Below, piece by piece: positions 1-8,688 of a stretch of DNA of 48,301 bases (the stretch's first letter is position 1; each line of letters opens with the position of its first letter). The position numbers were made by a program, and so were the translations under genes. The notes under the pieces are model-generated. The model saw only the letters and a list, made by a program, of their open reading frames with translations, made no database searches and was not told where the DNA came from. Source of the DNA: Candidatus Parepulonipiscium sp. PG-Nuni2H_MBin01 (GTDB lineage: Bacteria; Bacillota; Clostridia; Lachnospirales; Cellulosilyticaceae); contig MDJM01000001.1 in assembly GCA_001994995.1 (NCBI GenBank), forward strand, positions 1-48,301. Direction: 5' to 3'.

Positions 1-1500
1 ATTGATAAAGAAGTTTATTTAAAAAGACCAGACTTAAGATACACTGGTAGAACTTTATTTGGAGCACGCCCTTCTAAAGGTCAAGAGTTAGAAGACCATT
101 ACTTTGGCACAATTAAACCTCGTGTTTCTGCATTTATGAAAGAGTATGATGAAGAGCTTTGGAAATTAGGTATTTTCGCTAAAACTAAACATAACGAAGT
201 TGCTCCAGCTCAACATGAAATTGCTCCAATTTTTACAACTACTAATATAGCAACTGACCACAATCAACTTATGATGGAAATTGCTAAAAAGGTAGCTAAA
301 AAACATGACTTAGTTTGTTTGCTACATGAAAAACCATTTGAAGGCGTTAATGGTAGCGGTAAACATAACAACTGGTCAATGTCAACAGATACAGGCGAAA
401 ACTTATTAGAGCCTGGTAAAACTCCAGCTAATAACACTCAATTTTTAGTATTTTTAGCAGCAGTTATTAAAGCAGTTGACATGTATCAGGACCTACTTAG
501 GATAAGCGTAGCTAGTGCCGGCAATGACCACAGATTAGGTGCTAACGAAGCTCCTCCAGCTATTGTAAGTATATTTTTAGGAGACGAATTAGGCGGTATT
601 GTGGATAGTATTGAAAGTGGCACTCCATTTGCAGGCGTTGGTGATTTACAAATGGATATAGGTACTGCTGTATTACCTCACTTCGATAAAGATACAACTG
701 ACCGTAACCGTACTTCTCCATTTGCATTCACAGGTAATAAATTTGAATTTAGAATGCTAGGTTCTTCAAGCTCTATTTCTGGAGCAAATATTATTCTTAA
801 TACTGCTGTTGCAGACGTTTTAAGTGATTTTGCTAAACAACTAGCACCTATAGATGAATCTAAAAGAGATGAAGCAATTACTAAACTTATCAAAGATACT
901 GTTACTGACCATAAGAGAATTATATTTAATGGCGATAACTACTCTGATGAGTGGGTAGTAGAAGCTGCTTCACGTGGTTTATTAAATTTAAAAACTACTG
1001 TAGATGCTCTTGCTACGTTTATTGACCCTAAAAATGTGAAAGTTTTCACAAAAAATGGCGTATTTACTGAGTCTGAAATCCATTCAAGATATGAAATCCT
1101 TTTAGAAGAATATAGCAAAGTAATTAATATTGAAGCTATCACTACTATTGATTTAGCGAAGCAAGCAATTTTGCCAGCTGTTTTAGAATATCAAAAAATG
1201 TTAGTGGAGCTACTTGCAACTAAAACTGCATGTAACCTGCCTACTACTGTAGAAACTGCTCTTGCAACAAAAATCTCTACTTTAGCAGAAGCTTTATATA
1301 ATAACATAAACAACTTAGAAGAAATAGTAGCACAAGCTAAAACTTTAACTGATTCACTAGAAACAGCTAGATACTTCTTAGATGATGTTATTCCAGCTAT
1401 GACAGCAGTGAGAACTGAAGCAGATGAGCTAGAACTTACTGTAGCATCAAAATATTGGCCACTACCAAGCTATGGTGAAATTTTATATAGTGTACACTAA
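1..1500 (+). CDS. glnN: Type III glutamine synthetase, 5'-truncated by the window edge
   Basis: This enzyme makes glutamine from glutamate, ammonia and ATP in the cytoplasm. The frame is open from base 1 and gives 499 residues, so the beginning lies outside the window; full-length type III enzymes run to about 700 residues, leaving roughly 200 missing. The first visible residues include [15 protein letters not shown] and [11 protein letters not shown], and later [23 protein letters not shown] and [17 protein letters not shown], all typical of the GlnN family and absent from type I GlnA. The C-terminus ([14 protein letters not shown]) is intact and is followed by a strong terminator. An internal ATG at 136 is not the real start, because conserved residues continue upstream of it. 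Identification is firm; regulation cannot be judged because the promoter is off-window. Confidence 0.95.
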   Translation: MDKEVYLKRPDLRYTGRTLFGARPSKGQELEDHYFGTIKPRVSAFMKEYDEELWKLGIFAKTKHNEVAPAQHEIAPIFTTTNIATDHNQLMMEIAKKVAKKHDLVCLLHEKPFEGVNGSGKHNNWSMSTDTGENLLEPGKTPANNTQFLVFLAAVIKAVDMYQDLLRISVASAGNDHRLGANEAPPAIVSIFLGDELGGIVDSIESGTPFAGVGDLQMDIGTAVLPHFDKDTTDRNRTSPFAFTGNKFEFRMLGSSSSISGANIILNTAVADVLSDFAKQLAPIDESKRDEAITKLIKDTVTDHKRIIFNGDNYSDEWVVEAASRGLLNLKTTVDALATFIDPKNVKVFTKNGVFTESEIHSRYEILLEEYSKVINIEAITTIDLAKQAILPAVLEYQKMLVELLATKTACNLPTTVETALATKISTLAEALYNNINNLEEIVAQAKTLTDSLETARYFLDDVIPAMTAVRTEADELELTVASKYWPLPSYGEILYSVH

Positions 1501-1518
1501 TAACGTTTAATTTTCAAT

Positions 1519-1562
1519 TGACCTAACTTATTCCACATTGGATAAGTTGGGTCATTTTTTTT
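1519..1562 (+). terminator. Rho-independent terminator of glnN
   Basis: A 13-bp stem (1519-1531 with 1542-1554, one G-T wobble) encloses a 10-nt loop and is followed by an uninterrupted T tract. It starts 18 bases after the glnN stop. Confidence 0.85.
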
Positions 1563-1799
1563 ATTATTACTATTTTACCCACTTTAAGGTATAACTATAC
1601 AATTTATCTAGATTTTTTAAAATCTCTGAAAAAATATTTAACTTAAGACTATTTAAAGTTATATGAACACAATTTTCATCAAATACATAGAAATATTTTA
1701 TATGATTATATATTTTATGACCAAAGTATTATAATACTATTATGTTTTTAAATAATTTTTCCGATATTTAAATTGTAGTCATAAAATAATTTTAAAATT
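1563..1799. other. AT-rich intergenic stretch upstream of the 1814 gene
   Basis: Together with the glnN terminator this makes up a 313-base gap between genes. It holds no ORF with a ribosome binding site on either strand. A short GTATA-AC-TATAC inverted repeat lies at 1589-1600. A TATAAT hexamer at 1730-1735 could be the -10 of a promoter for the next gene, but no convincing -35 sits 17 bases upstream. I see no RNA gene or riboswitch-like fold in it. Confidence 0.4.
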
Positions 1800-1813
1800 G
1801 GGAGGTAATGAAT

Positions 1814-2590
1814 ATGCGTATAGACAATAGTATTCCAAGCATGGCACAAATAACACAAATGACACAGCCTAAAACAACCCCAGTACCACAACAGCAAAAT
1901 GGCGATGAAGTAACCTCTAAACCAACTGCTGGAGTAACTTATGAAAAAAGTGTACCTCAGGATTTAGGAATTTATCAAAAACCTAGAATTGCCCCAACAC
2001 AAGATACACAATATCAGGAACAAACTTCAGTGACTGCTGAGGAAATTGTAGAGTCAGATAAATATACACCAGAAGCTACTACAACAAATGAAACAGTTGA
2101 CAGTTCAGATGGATTATCAGTTAAAGAACTTCAAGAAATAGAAGCACAGCAAACAGAAACTAGAATGGAGCTAATAAAAGCTATGACATCACAATCTGTG
2201 GAGACTCAGGCTAGTGCGGCGCAATCATCATCGGCTAAGGAGTTTTTAGAGCAACAAAATTTGACTACAGACCCTGAGACAAAAGCTCTATTAATTAAAG
2301 TGTTCGGTAGTGTGGAAGCAGCAGTACCAGCTGTAGGACCAACTCCTGAAGATGCAGCTTCTACAATTTCTCCTGGAGGAGCTTATTCTGTTGATGCTGT
2401 AAGTGACCGTATAATGGAGTTTGCAGTATCAGTAACTGAAGGAGATGCACAGAAGATGGAAGTTATGAAAGAAGCTGTGCAACAAGCGTTTAAAGAAGTA
2501 GGCATGGACCTTGAAACTGGTGAAGGTATGCCGGATATTACGTTTGATACTTATAAGGAACTTATGACTAGGTTTGATGCTTATCAATAA
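1814..2590 (+). CDS. Unrecognised Gln/Thr/Glu-rich protein (258 aa)
   Basis: I do not recognise the family. The first half (about residues 1-140) is rich in Q, T, P, E and S, lacks hydrophobic stretches and looks disordered. The C-terminal part (about 140-258) has alternating charged and hydrophobic residues that suggest helices. There is no signal peptide, membrane segment or cysteine, so it is probably cytoplasmic. I chose the ATG at 1814 because GGGAGG at 1800-1805 is 8 bases away, whereas the alternative ATG at 1808 leaves only 2. It is a single-gene unit between two terminators. The extended N-terminus recalls some motility-associated proteins of Clostridia, but that is a guess. Codon use looks like that of the neighbours and the ribosome binding site is strong, so the gene is probably real. 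Confidence 0.75.
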   Translation: MRIDNSIPSMAQITQMTQPKTTPVPQQQNGDEVTSKPTAGVTYEKSVPQDLGIYQKPRIAPTQDTQYQEQTSVTAEEIVESDKYTPEATTTNETVDSSDGLSVKELQEIEAQQTETRMELIKAMTSQSVETQASAAQSSSAKEFLEQQNLTTDPETKALLIKVFGSVEAAVPAVGPTPEDAASTISPGGAYSVDAVSDRIMEFAVSVTEGDAQKMEVMKEAVQQAFKEVGMDLETGEGMPDITFDTYKELMTRFDAYQ

Positions 2591-2601
2591 GCTTAGAACA
2601 G

Positions 2602-2632
2602 AAGGCTATGCATTTGCATGGCCTTATTTTTT
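2602..2632 (+). terminator. Terminator after the 1814-2590 gene
   Basis: An 11-bp inverted repeat (2602-2612 with 2615-2625, one G-T pair, very tight loop) is followed by ATTTTTT. The effective loop must be wider than the 2 unpaired bases, so one or two A-T pairs open. Confidence 0.65.
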
Positions 2633-2699
2633 ATGCCTACTTGACATTAATTAATAAATTTGATACCGTTAATTCAACTTAAACTTAGGAGGAGTTATT

Positions 2700-4076
2700 A
2701 TGAAAGATATTGTAGCAATTGCAAAGTCAAGAGGATTTATATTTTCAGGCTCAGAAATTTATGGTGGCCTTGCAAATACTTGGGATTATGGACCGCTGGG
2801 CGTGGAACTTAAAAATAATGTTAAACAAGCATGGTGGAAAACGTTTGTACAACAAAGCGAATATAACGTAGGGGTTGATTGTGCGATTTTAATGAACCCT
2901 CAAGTTTGGCAAGCTTCGGGACACTTAGGTGGTTTTAGTGACCCATTAATGGATTGTAAGTCTTGTAAAGAACGTTTTCGTGCTGATAAGATTATTGAAG
3001 ATTTTATGCAACAAAAGGGTATTGAAGAAATTGTTGATGGCTGGAGTAATGAAAAGATGCAAGATTATATTGCAAGTAATGGTATCAATTGCCCATCGTG
3101 TGGTGAACAAAATTTTACCGATATTCGCCAGTTTAATCTTATGTTTAAAACTTTCCAGGGGGTAACTGAAGATAGTAAAAATACAGTATATTTACGACCT
3201 GAGACAGCGCAAGGTATATTTGTTAACTTTAAAAATGTGCAAAGAACTACACGTAAAAAAATCCCATTTGGCATAGGTCAAATTGGTAAATCATTTAGAA
3301 ATGAAATTACTCCAGGTAATTTTATTTTTAGAACTCGTGAGTTTGAGCAAATGGAACTTGAGTTTTTCTGCAAGCCTAATACGGAGCTTGAATGGTTTGA
3401 ATATTGGAAATCAACTTGTAAAAATTGGTTATTGGGTCTAGGGATTAAAGAAGATAGCATTAGGTTAAGAGACCATTCACCAGAGGAGCTATCCCATTAT
3501 AGTAATGCAACATCAGATATTGAATTTAAATTTCCATTTGGGTGGGGAGAGCTTTGGGGAATTGCTAGTCGTACTGATTATGACCTTAAGCAACATCAAG
3601 AACATTCGGGTGAAGATATGAATTATTTTGATCCTGTTAGTAATGAAAAATATATTCCATATTGTATAGAACCATCGCTAGGAGCTGATAGGGTAACTCT
3701 TGCATTTTTATGCGAAGCTTATGATGAGGAGACTTTAGAAGATGGAGATACTAGAAATATTTTTAGGTTCCACCCAGCACTAGCACCAATTAAAGCTGCT
3801 ATTTTTCCTTTATCAAAAAAACTATCAGAGCCTGCTGTACAAATTTATAGAGATTTATCTAAACATTTTAATGTGGAATATGATGAGACTGGCTCTATTG
3901 GAAAAAGGTATAGAAGGCAAGACGAGATAGGAACTCCATTTTGTATCACTTATGATTTTGAGTCGCAAGAAGACGGTTGTGTTACAATAAGAGAACGTGA
4001 TAGTATGGCGCAAGAAAGAATTAAAATTAGTGAATTAGTAAATTATATTTCTAAACATTTTTTAATAACATGTTAA
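2700..4076 (+). CDS. glyQS: Glycyl-tRNA synthetase, single-chain (alpha2) type
   Basis: Charges tRNA-Gly with glycine in the cytoplasm. The 458-residue product opens with the class II signature of this family ([22 protein letters not shown]). It carries a Zn-type knuckle with cysteines in [10 protein letters not shown] and CPSCGEQNF, then motif 2 around [10 protein letters not shown] and [13 protein letters not shown], and motif 3 near [13 protein letters not shown]. The C-terminal anticodon-binding domain ends with [13 protein letters not shown]. It is the eukaryote-like one-chain enzyme, not the GlyQ+GlyS tetramer. AGGAGGAG lies 6 bases before the ATG. A TTGACA at 2641-2646 may be its -35, but the -10 is unclear. 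The 5' region is too short for a T-box leader. A perfect terminator follows. Confidence 0.95.
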   Translation: MKDIVAIAKSRGFIFSGSEIYGGLANTWDYGPLGVELKNNVKQAWWKTFVQQSEYNVGVDCAILMNPQVWQASGHLGGFSDPLMDCKSCKERFRADKIIEDFMQQKGIEEIVDGWSNEKMQDYIASNGINCPSCGEQNFTDIRQFNLMFKTFQGVTEDSKNTVYLRPETAQGIFVNFKNVQRTTRKKIPFGIGQIGKSFRNEITPGNFIFRTREFEQMELEFFCKPNTELEWFEYWKSTCKNWLLGLGIKEDSIRLRDHSPEELSHYSNATSDIEFKFPFGWGELWGIASRTDYDLKQHQEHSGEDMNYFDPVSNEKYIPYCIEPSLGADRVTLAFLCEAYDEETLEDGDTRNIFRFHPALAPIKAAIFPLSKKLSEPAVQIYRDLSKHFNVEYDETGSIGKRYRRQDEIGTPFCITYDFESQEDGCVTIRERDSMAQERIKISELVNYISKHFLITC

Positions 4077-4102
4077 TAGCAAAAAAATAAATTTTTAAAT
4101 GT

Positions 4103-4138
4103 GTAGTACGCTTAAGCCTTTAAGCGTACTACTTTTTT
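4103..4138 (+). terminator. Terminator of glyQS
   Basis: A perfect 13-bp stem (4103-4115 with 4120-4132) with the loop GCCT is followed by six T. This is one of the strongest terminators in the window. Confidence 0.9.
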
Positions 4139-4305
4139 CTAAAAAATCTGTAAAAAATTGCTACTAACTAGAATATAAAGGGTGATTATTAAATATAATA
4201 AAAAATACAGAGCAAACTACATTATAAATGTGTGATTATTTGTCAATACTAAGATATGATAAGAAATGACATCCATTTTTTTTTATGCAAGAAAGGTTTA
4301 ATCTT

Positions 4306-6033
4306 ATGTATTTATCACAGAATTTAATTGAAAAAGTTAGAGAGCTCAGCGATATTGTATCGATAATTTCTGAGTATACTAACCTTACAAAAAAAGGTCA
4401 AGGATATGTTGGTAAATGTCCTTTTCATACCGATAAGACTCCTTCTTTTTATGTAAGTGAGGATAAGCAAATGTACCATTGCTTTGGGTGTGGTGTAGGA
4501 GGAAACACTATAACCTTTATGATGGAAAAAGAAAATTTAACTTTTGTTGAAGCAGTAGAAAGTCTTGCTACTAGAGCTAATATTCCTCTTGAATATGAGG
4601 ACTCAGTCGGAAATAGAAATGAAGAAAATGTTAAGCGTGAAGTAATGTTTAGGCTGTATAACCAGGCAGCTAGATTTTATTATTATGCATTAAATAATAA
4701 CGCTAAAGATTATTTACAGAAAAGAGGTGTGAGCGAAAGGGTTATAAAAATTTTTGGGATAGGGTATTCACCACCCGACTATAATATATTGTACAAGTAT
4801 TTTAAGCAGCTAGGATATGAAGATGAAATATTAATACAAAGTGGTTTATGTTTAAAAAGTGAGCGAACTGGTAATATTTATGATAGGTTTAGTGATAGGT
4901 TAATGTTTCCTATATTTAATACCAATAAAAAAGTAATTGCTTTTGGGGGCAGAGTATTTGGTGACCAAAACCCGAAATATTTAAATTCACCAGAAAGTTT
5001 AATATTTGATAAAAGCCAAACTCTATATGCTCTTAACTTTGCAAAAATGTCAAGAAGCGACTACTATATTTTAGTCGAGGGGTATATGGATGTTGTTGCT
5101 ATGCATAAAGCGGGCTTTACTCAGACAGTAGCCTCGTTAGGTACTGCATTTACAAAAGCTCAGGCGCGCCTGTTAAAAAGATATACAGAGCAAGTTGTAA
5201 TTTTGTATGATAGCGACAAAGCTGGAGAAAAGGCGACTCTAAGAGCAATCCCTATATTAAGGCAAGAAGGTATAAACGTTAGGGTGTTACAACTAAAAGA
5301 TAGTAAGGATCCTGATGAATATTTGACTAGGTATGGCAAAGAAAGTTTAGAGAAATTAATTGATAGTGCTAAGAGTGACACATGGTTTGAGGTTTTAAGG
5401 TTAGAAAAGCAATATAACTTAAGTATTGCTGAGCAGAAGATAAGTTTTTTACAAAAAAGTTCACAAATTATAGCTAAGTTAAGTAGTGGTATTGAGCAGT
5501 TAGTATATATCGATGAAATGGCTAAGAAATATGATATAGCAACAGACGCAATTAAAGCTGAAGTTAATAAACAAGAGAGGGCAAGAAACTATACGAACGA
5601 AACATCAAATCAATTAGTCTCCACAATAAAAAAGGCAAATGTTCAGATAGAATTGCTATCAATTTTATACCATCATAAAAATATTTTTCCGAATGTAGAA
5701 CCTTACATAGGAGAAGAATTGTTTGATGCAGGAATTATAAGGGATTTATTTCGTTATGTACAAACGCGTACTGAAAAGGAACTTGCATATTTAAATGCGA
5801 GTTATACTACAATAGAAGAACAAAAAATAATTTCTAACGTGATTATGGGCGATGATATAAGATATGAGGATTCTAAAGTTTTATATAAAACTCTAAATGA
5901 TAGTGTAAAGGCATTAAATAATGTATATATTAAACGTCAATTAAAGACATCAACCGACCCGTTAGAACTACAAGAACTACTTTCTAAAAAAAAGGTGCTT
6001 GACAAGTTGAATATTGCACTAATAAATGGTTAG
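4306..6033 (+). CDS. dnaG: DNA primase
   Basis: Synthesises RNA primers at the replication fork and works with DnaB helicase (encoded at 43266-44591). The CHC2 zinc ribbon is complete at C38, H41, C59 and C62. The TOPRIM core follows with LVEGYMDVVAMHKAGF (catalytic Glu) and ILYDSDKAGEKA (the DxD motif). The C-terminal helicase-binding part is poorly conserved, as usual. I place the start at ATG 4306 because AAGAAAGG at 4289-4296 sits 9 bases upstream. The earlier in-frame ATG at 4285 follows only a T run and has no ribosome binding site. The length of 575 residues is normal. dnaG and rpoD are separated by about 30 bases and probably share a transcript, as in other Firmicutes. Confidence 0.95.
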   Translation: MYLSQNLIEKVRELSDIVSIISEYTNLTKKGQGYVGKCPFHTDKTPSFYVSEDKQMYHCFGCGVGGNTITFMMEKENLTFVEAVESLATRANIPLEYEDSVGNRNEENVKREVMFRLYNQAARFYYYALNNNAKDYLQKRGVSERVIKIFGIGYSPPDYNILYKYFKQLGYEDEILIQSGLCLKSERTGNIYDRFSDRLMFPIFNTNKKVIAFGGRVFGDQNPKYLNSPESLIFDKSQTLYALNFAKMSRSDYYILVEGYMDVVAMHKAGFTQTVASLGTAFTKAQARLLKRYTEQVVILYDSDKAGEKATLRAIPILRQEGINVRVLQLKDSKDPDEYLTRYGKESLEKLIDSAKSDTWFEVLRLEKQYNLSIAEQKISFLQKSSQIIAKLSSGIEQLVYIDEMAKKYDIATDAIKAEVNKQERARNYTNETSNQLVSTIKKANVQIELLSILYHHKNIFPNVEPYIGEELFDAGIIRDLFRYVQTRTEKELAYLNASYTTIEEQKIISNVIMGDDIRYEDSKVLYKTLNDSVKALNNVYIKRQLKTSTDPLELQELLSKKKVLDKLNIALING

Positions 6034-6053
6034 AATAGTAGACAGAGAAAGGA

Positions 6054-6074
6054 TTGAGTATATTGAGTATATTG
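6054..6074 (+). repeat. Tandem TTGAGTATA repeat carrying three in-frame TTG codons
   Basis: Two exact 9-base copies followed by a third TTG create candidate rpoD starts at 6054, 6063 and 6072. Because the unit is 9 bases, gain or loss of a copy keeps the frame but changes the distance from the ribosome binding site at 6046-6053. Confidence 0.7.
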
Positions 6075-7163
6075 AAAGATGAAGCACAGCAGCAACAAAG
6101 ACTGACATTTAAGATAAGACTAGATCAGCTTTTAGGTTTGGCTAAAGACAAGAATGGAGTGTTAGAGCAAAAAGATATTACAGATGCTTTTGGAGATTTG
6201 GAGCTTGAGCCAGCTAAAATTGAGCAAGTTTATGAATATTTAGAAGCGCAGAGTATAGATATTATAGGGGAGATAGTAGAAATAGACATTATTGATGAGG
6301 ATGAGGCGGTAGACTTTAGTTTACCAGAAGGCATCAGTATAGATGACCCTGTAAGAATGTATCTTAAAGAAATCGGTAAGGTGCCACTTCTTTCAGCAGA
6401 AGAGGAGATAAGACTTGCACAGCGTATGGAGCAGGGAGACCAAGAGGCTAAGAAACGGCTTGCAGAGGCTAATCTAAGACTTGTGGTTAGTATTGCTAAG
6501 CGTTATGTAGGGCGGGGAATGTTATTTTTAGATTTAATCCAAGAAGGTAATTTAGGTCTTATAAAAGCGGTGGAAAAGTTCGATTATCGCAAAGGTTATA
6601 AATTTAGTACGTATGCTACTTGGTGGATTAGACAAGCAATTACACGAGCTATAGCTGATCAGGCTCGTACAATTCGTATTCCAGTTCATATGGTAGAGAC
6701 AATAAATAAATTAATGCGTGTTTCAAGACAGTTGCTTCAAGAGTTAGGACGTGACCCACAACCTGAAGAAATAGCCGTAGAAATGGATATGACAGTTGCT
6801 AAAGTTAGAGAAATTATGAAAATATCTCAGGAACCGGTTGCATTAGAAACTCCTATTGGGGAAGAGGAAGATACGAACTTAGGGGACTTTATTCCAGATG
6901 AAGATGCACCTGCACCAGCAGAAGCTGCTGCATTTACGCTTTTAAAAGAACAATTAATTGAAGTACTCGATACTCTAACAGACCGTGAGCAGAAGGTTTT
7001 GCGTTTAAGGTTTGGGCTTGATGATGGGCGTGCAAGAACTCTTGAAGAGGTTGGAAAAGAGTTTAATGTCACAAGAGAACGCATTAGACAAATAGAAGCG
7101 AAAGCTCTTAGGAAATTGCGTCATCCTAGCCGTAGCAAAAAATTAAAAGACTATTTAGAGTAG
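6063..7163 (+). CDS. rpoD: Primary sigma factor (sigma-70 / SigA)
   Basis: Housekeeping sigma subunit of RNA polymerase. The N-terminal region 1.1 (about residues 1-80) precedes region 1.2 ([18 protein letters not shown]) and regions 2.1-2.4 ([36 protein letters not shown]). Region 3 and region 4.2 follow, the latter with the helix-turn-helix [20 protein letters not shown]. At 366 residues it is the usual Gram-positive size. There is no ATG start. TTG codons occur at 6054, 6063 and 6072 inside a tandem TTGAGTATA repeat. AGAAAGGA at 6046-6053 fits the TTG at 6063 best (9-base spacing), so I use that one. A terminator hairpin overlaps the stop codon, which could limit read-through into trmK. 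Confidence 0.93.
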   Translation: MSILKDEAQQQQRLTFKIRLDQLLGLAKDKNGVLEQKDITDAFGDLELEPAKIEQVYEYLEAQSIDIIGEIVEIDIIDEDEAVDFSLPEGISIDDPVRMYLKEIGKVPLLSAEEEIRLAQRMEQGDQEAKKRLAEANLRLVVSIAKRYVGRGMLFLDLIQEGNLGLIKAVEKFDYRKGYKFSTYATWWIRQAITRAIADQARTIRIPVHMVETINKLMRVSRQLLQELGRDPQPEEIAVEMDMTVAKVREIMKISQEPVALETPIGEEEDTNLGDFIPDEDAPAPAEAAAFTLLKEQLIEVLDTLTDREQKVLRLRFGLDDGRARTLEEVGKEFNVTRERIRQIEAKALRKLRHPSRSKKLKDYLE

Positions 7164-7186
7164 AATTAACTTCTACTCTTTTTTTT
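7157..7186 (+). terminator. Terminator overlapping the rpoD stop codon
   Basis: The stem AGAGTAGAA (7157-7165) pairs perfectly with TTCTACTCT (7171-7179) around a 5-base loop, and eight T follow. The rpoD stop codon (7161-7163) lies inside the 5' arm. The trmK ribosome binding site GAGGT starts directly after the T tract at 7187. The terminator probably attenuates rather than fully ends transcription between rpoD and trmK. Confidence 0.75.
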
Positions 7187-7198
7187 GAGGTGAATATT

Positions 7199-7882
7199 AT
7201 GAGATTATCAAAACGATTATATAACATAACTAAGTTTGTGCCAATGCAAACTATTTTAGCTGACATTGGCACTGACCATTGTTACATTCCTATATATCTT
7301 AGACAAGAAGGTATTGTTAAACATGTTTTTGCAAGCGATATAAATCCTGGACCTTTAGATAATGCTATTAAACATATAAATAAATATAATATTACAGGTA
7401 TTGAAACAAGGCTTAGTAATGGGCTTGAAAATTTTACTGACGATGATAGCATTGAAACTGTTATCATTGCTGGTATGGGGGGGGCTATGATGATAGATAT
7501 TTTAGAAAAAGCTTGTTTAAATACTGTTAAAAGATTAATATTGCAACCCCAACTTGGGCAAAATAAAGTTAGAAAATTTTTGCATCAGAAAGGTTTTAGA
7601 ATTATAGATGAGGAATTTTTAGAAGATGAAGGTAAGTTTTATACTATTATTGTAGCCGAGGTAGGTGATGAAACTTATAGTGATGAGTATTTCTATGAAT
7701 ATGGTTACCATGTAGTTAATAAAGCTAATTCAGATTTTCAGAAATATTTATTCATTAGAGGTAAAACATTTGAGCGTATTTTTAGAAATTTTACTAATTT
7801 TAAAGATAGGGAAAAAGTAGATAATTTAAAGGCTGAATATAAAATTTATAAACAAACACTAAAATATATAGAGCTTAAGTAG
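7199..7882 (+). CDS. trmK: tRNA (adenine-22-N1)-methyltransferase TrmK (YqfN family)
   Basis: Methylates N1 of adenine 22 in the D-loop of bacterial tRNAs using S-adenosylmethionine. The class I methyltransferase fold is shown by ADIGTDHCYIPIYL near residue 21 (SAM-binding motif I), FASDINPGPLDNA (motif II) and the family signature IIAGMGGAMM. The C-terminal part is a charged helical coiled-coil-like domain typical of TrmK. The 227-residue length fits. The ATG at 7199 is chosen because GAGGT at 7187-7191 is 7 bases away; an in-frame GTG at 7190 overlaps that site. It is followed after 12 bases by the Nif3-like gene, the same pairing as yqfN-yqfO in B. subtilis. Confidence 0.92.
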   Translation: MRLSKRLYNITKFVPMQTILADIGTDHCYIPIYLRQEGIVKHVFASDINPGPLDNAIKHINKYNITGIETRLSNGLENFTDDDSIETVIIAGMGGAMMIDILEKACLNTVKRLILQPQLGQNKVRKFLHQKGFRIIDEEFLEDEGKFYTIIVAEVGDETYSDEYFYEYGYHVVNKANSDFQKYLFIRGKTFERIFRNFTNFKDREKVDNLKAEYKIYKQTLKYIELK

Positions 7883-7894
7883 GAGAAAATTATA

Positions 7895-8677
7895 ATGTAT
7901 ACTATAAAAGACATCATGGAAAAGTTAGACGAGCTAGCTCCAATTATATTGGCTGAAAGTTGGGACAATGTAGGGATTTTAGTTGGAGATACAAAACAGA
8001 AGGTTACTAAGATTATGTGTGCGTTAGATGTTGATAGAGCTGTATTACAAGAAGCAGTTAGAGAAAATGTGGATTGCATCGTTACTCACCACCCATTTAT
8101 TTTTGGTGCAATTAAAAAAGTGGACTATACAACCCCTATAGGACATGGAATAAAAACTTTAATACAAAATAATATTTCGTTAATTTCTATGCATACAAAC
8201 TTAGATAGTGCGGCTGGGGGAATTAATGATATTATATGCGAAGGCCTTGGTATTACTGATACGAGAGTGTTAGCAGACCCTACAAATTGTGAACCACAAG
8301 AGGGGCTTGGAAGGTATGGCCAAATAAATTCTATGCCCCTAAATAAATTTATTGAGAAAGTAAAGCAATATTTCGGCATACAATATGTAAGAGTTGTTGG
8401 CGACTTAAAAGACGATATTACGAGTGTTTCCGTGTGTTCAGGTAGCGGCAGTTCATTTATAGGGGAAGCATCTAGAGTGTCGCAAGTTTATATAACAGGC
8501 GATGTTAAATTTCATGAAGCACAAGATGCACTAAGTAAAGGCCTTGCTATAATTGACGTGGGGCACTATGCGTCTGAACAAATAGTTGTACCAAAACTTA
8601 AAAATTACTTGCAACAGTATTTAGATATACCAGTTATATGTACTGGAGTAAATGGTGAAGTTTTTAGAACGTTATAG
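7895..8677 (+). CDS. Nif3/YqfO-like dinuclear metal protein, short form
   Basis: Member of the Nif3-like dinuclear metal-centre family (often labelled GTP cyclohydrolase I type 2-like); its true substrate is not settled. Metal ligands are visible: the paired histidines in CIVTHHPFIF near residue 67, the aspartate in SMHTNLDSA near 102, and the C-terminal histidine and glutamate in DVGHYASEQ near 226. The product has 260 residues, the simple two-lobed form; the B. subtilis YqfO protein is about 370 residues because of an inserted PII-like domain that is missing here. The next gene starts 11 bases after the stop, so the two are probably cotranscribed and possibly translationally coupled. Confidence 0.9.
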   Translation: MYTIKDIMEKLDELAPIILAESWDNVGILVGDTKQKVTKIMCALDVDRAVLQEAVRENVDCIVTHHPFIFGAIKKVDYTTPIGHGIKTLIQNNISLISMHTNLDSAAGGINDIICEGLGITDTRVLADPTNCEPQEGLGRYGQINSMPLNKFIEKVKQYFGIQYVRVVGDLKDDITSVSVCSGSGSSFIGEASRVSQVYITGDVKFHEAQDALSKGLAIIDVGHYASEQIVVPKLKNYLQQYLDIPVICTGVNGEVFRTL

Positions 8678-8688
8678 GGGTGGTTAAA

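Noticed and set aside
77..87. Acidic ELDTELDTEFD repeat of YbeY as a separate domain (residue positions)
   Set aside because: It is only a short loop expansion inside a normal-length YbeY, with all zinc ligands intact.
2633..2699. T-box riboswitch before glyQS
   Set aside because: Only 67 bases are available after the preceding terminator; no specifier loop or antiterminator T-box sequence is seen.
4182..4240. Two GTGATTATT copies 50 bases apart upstream of dnaG
   Set aside because: Short AT-rich words recur by chance; not aligned with any promoter element I could define.
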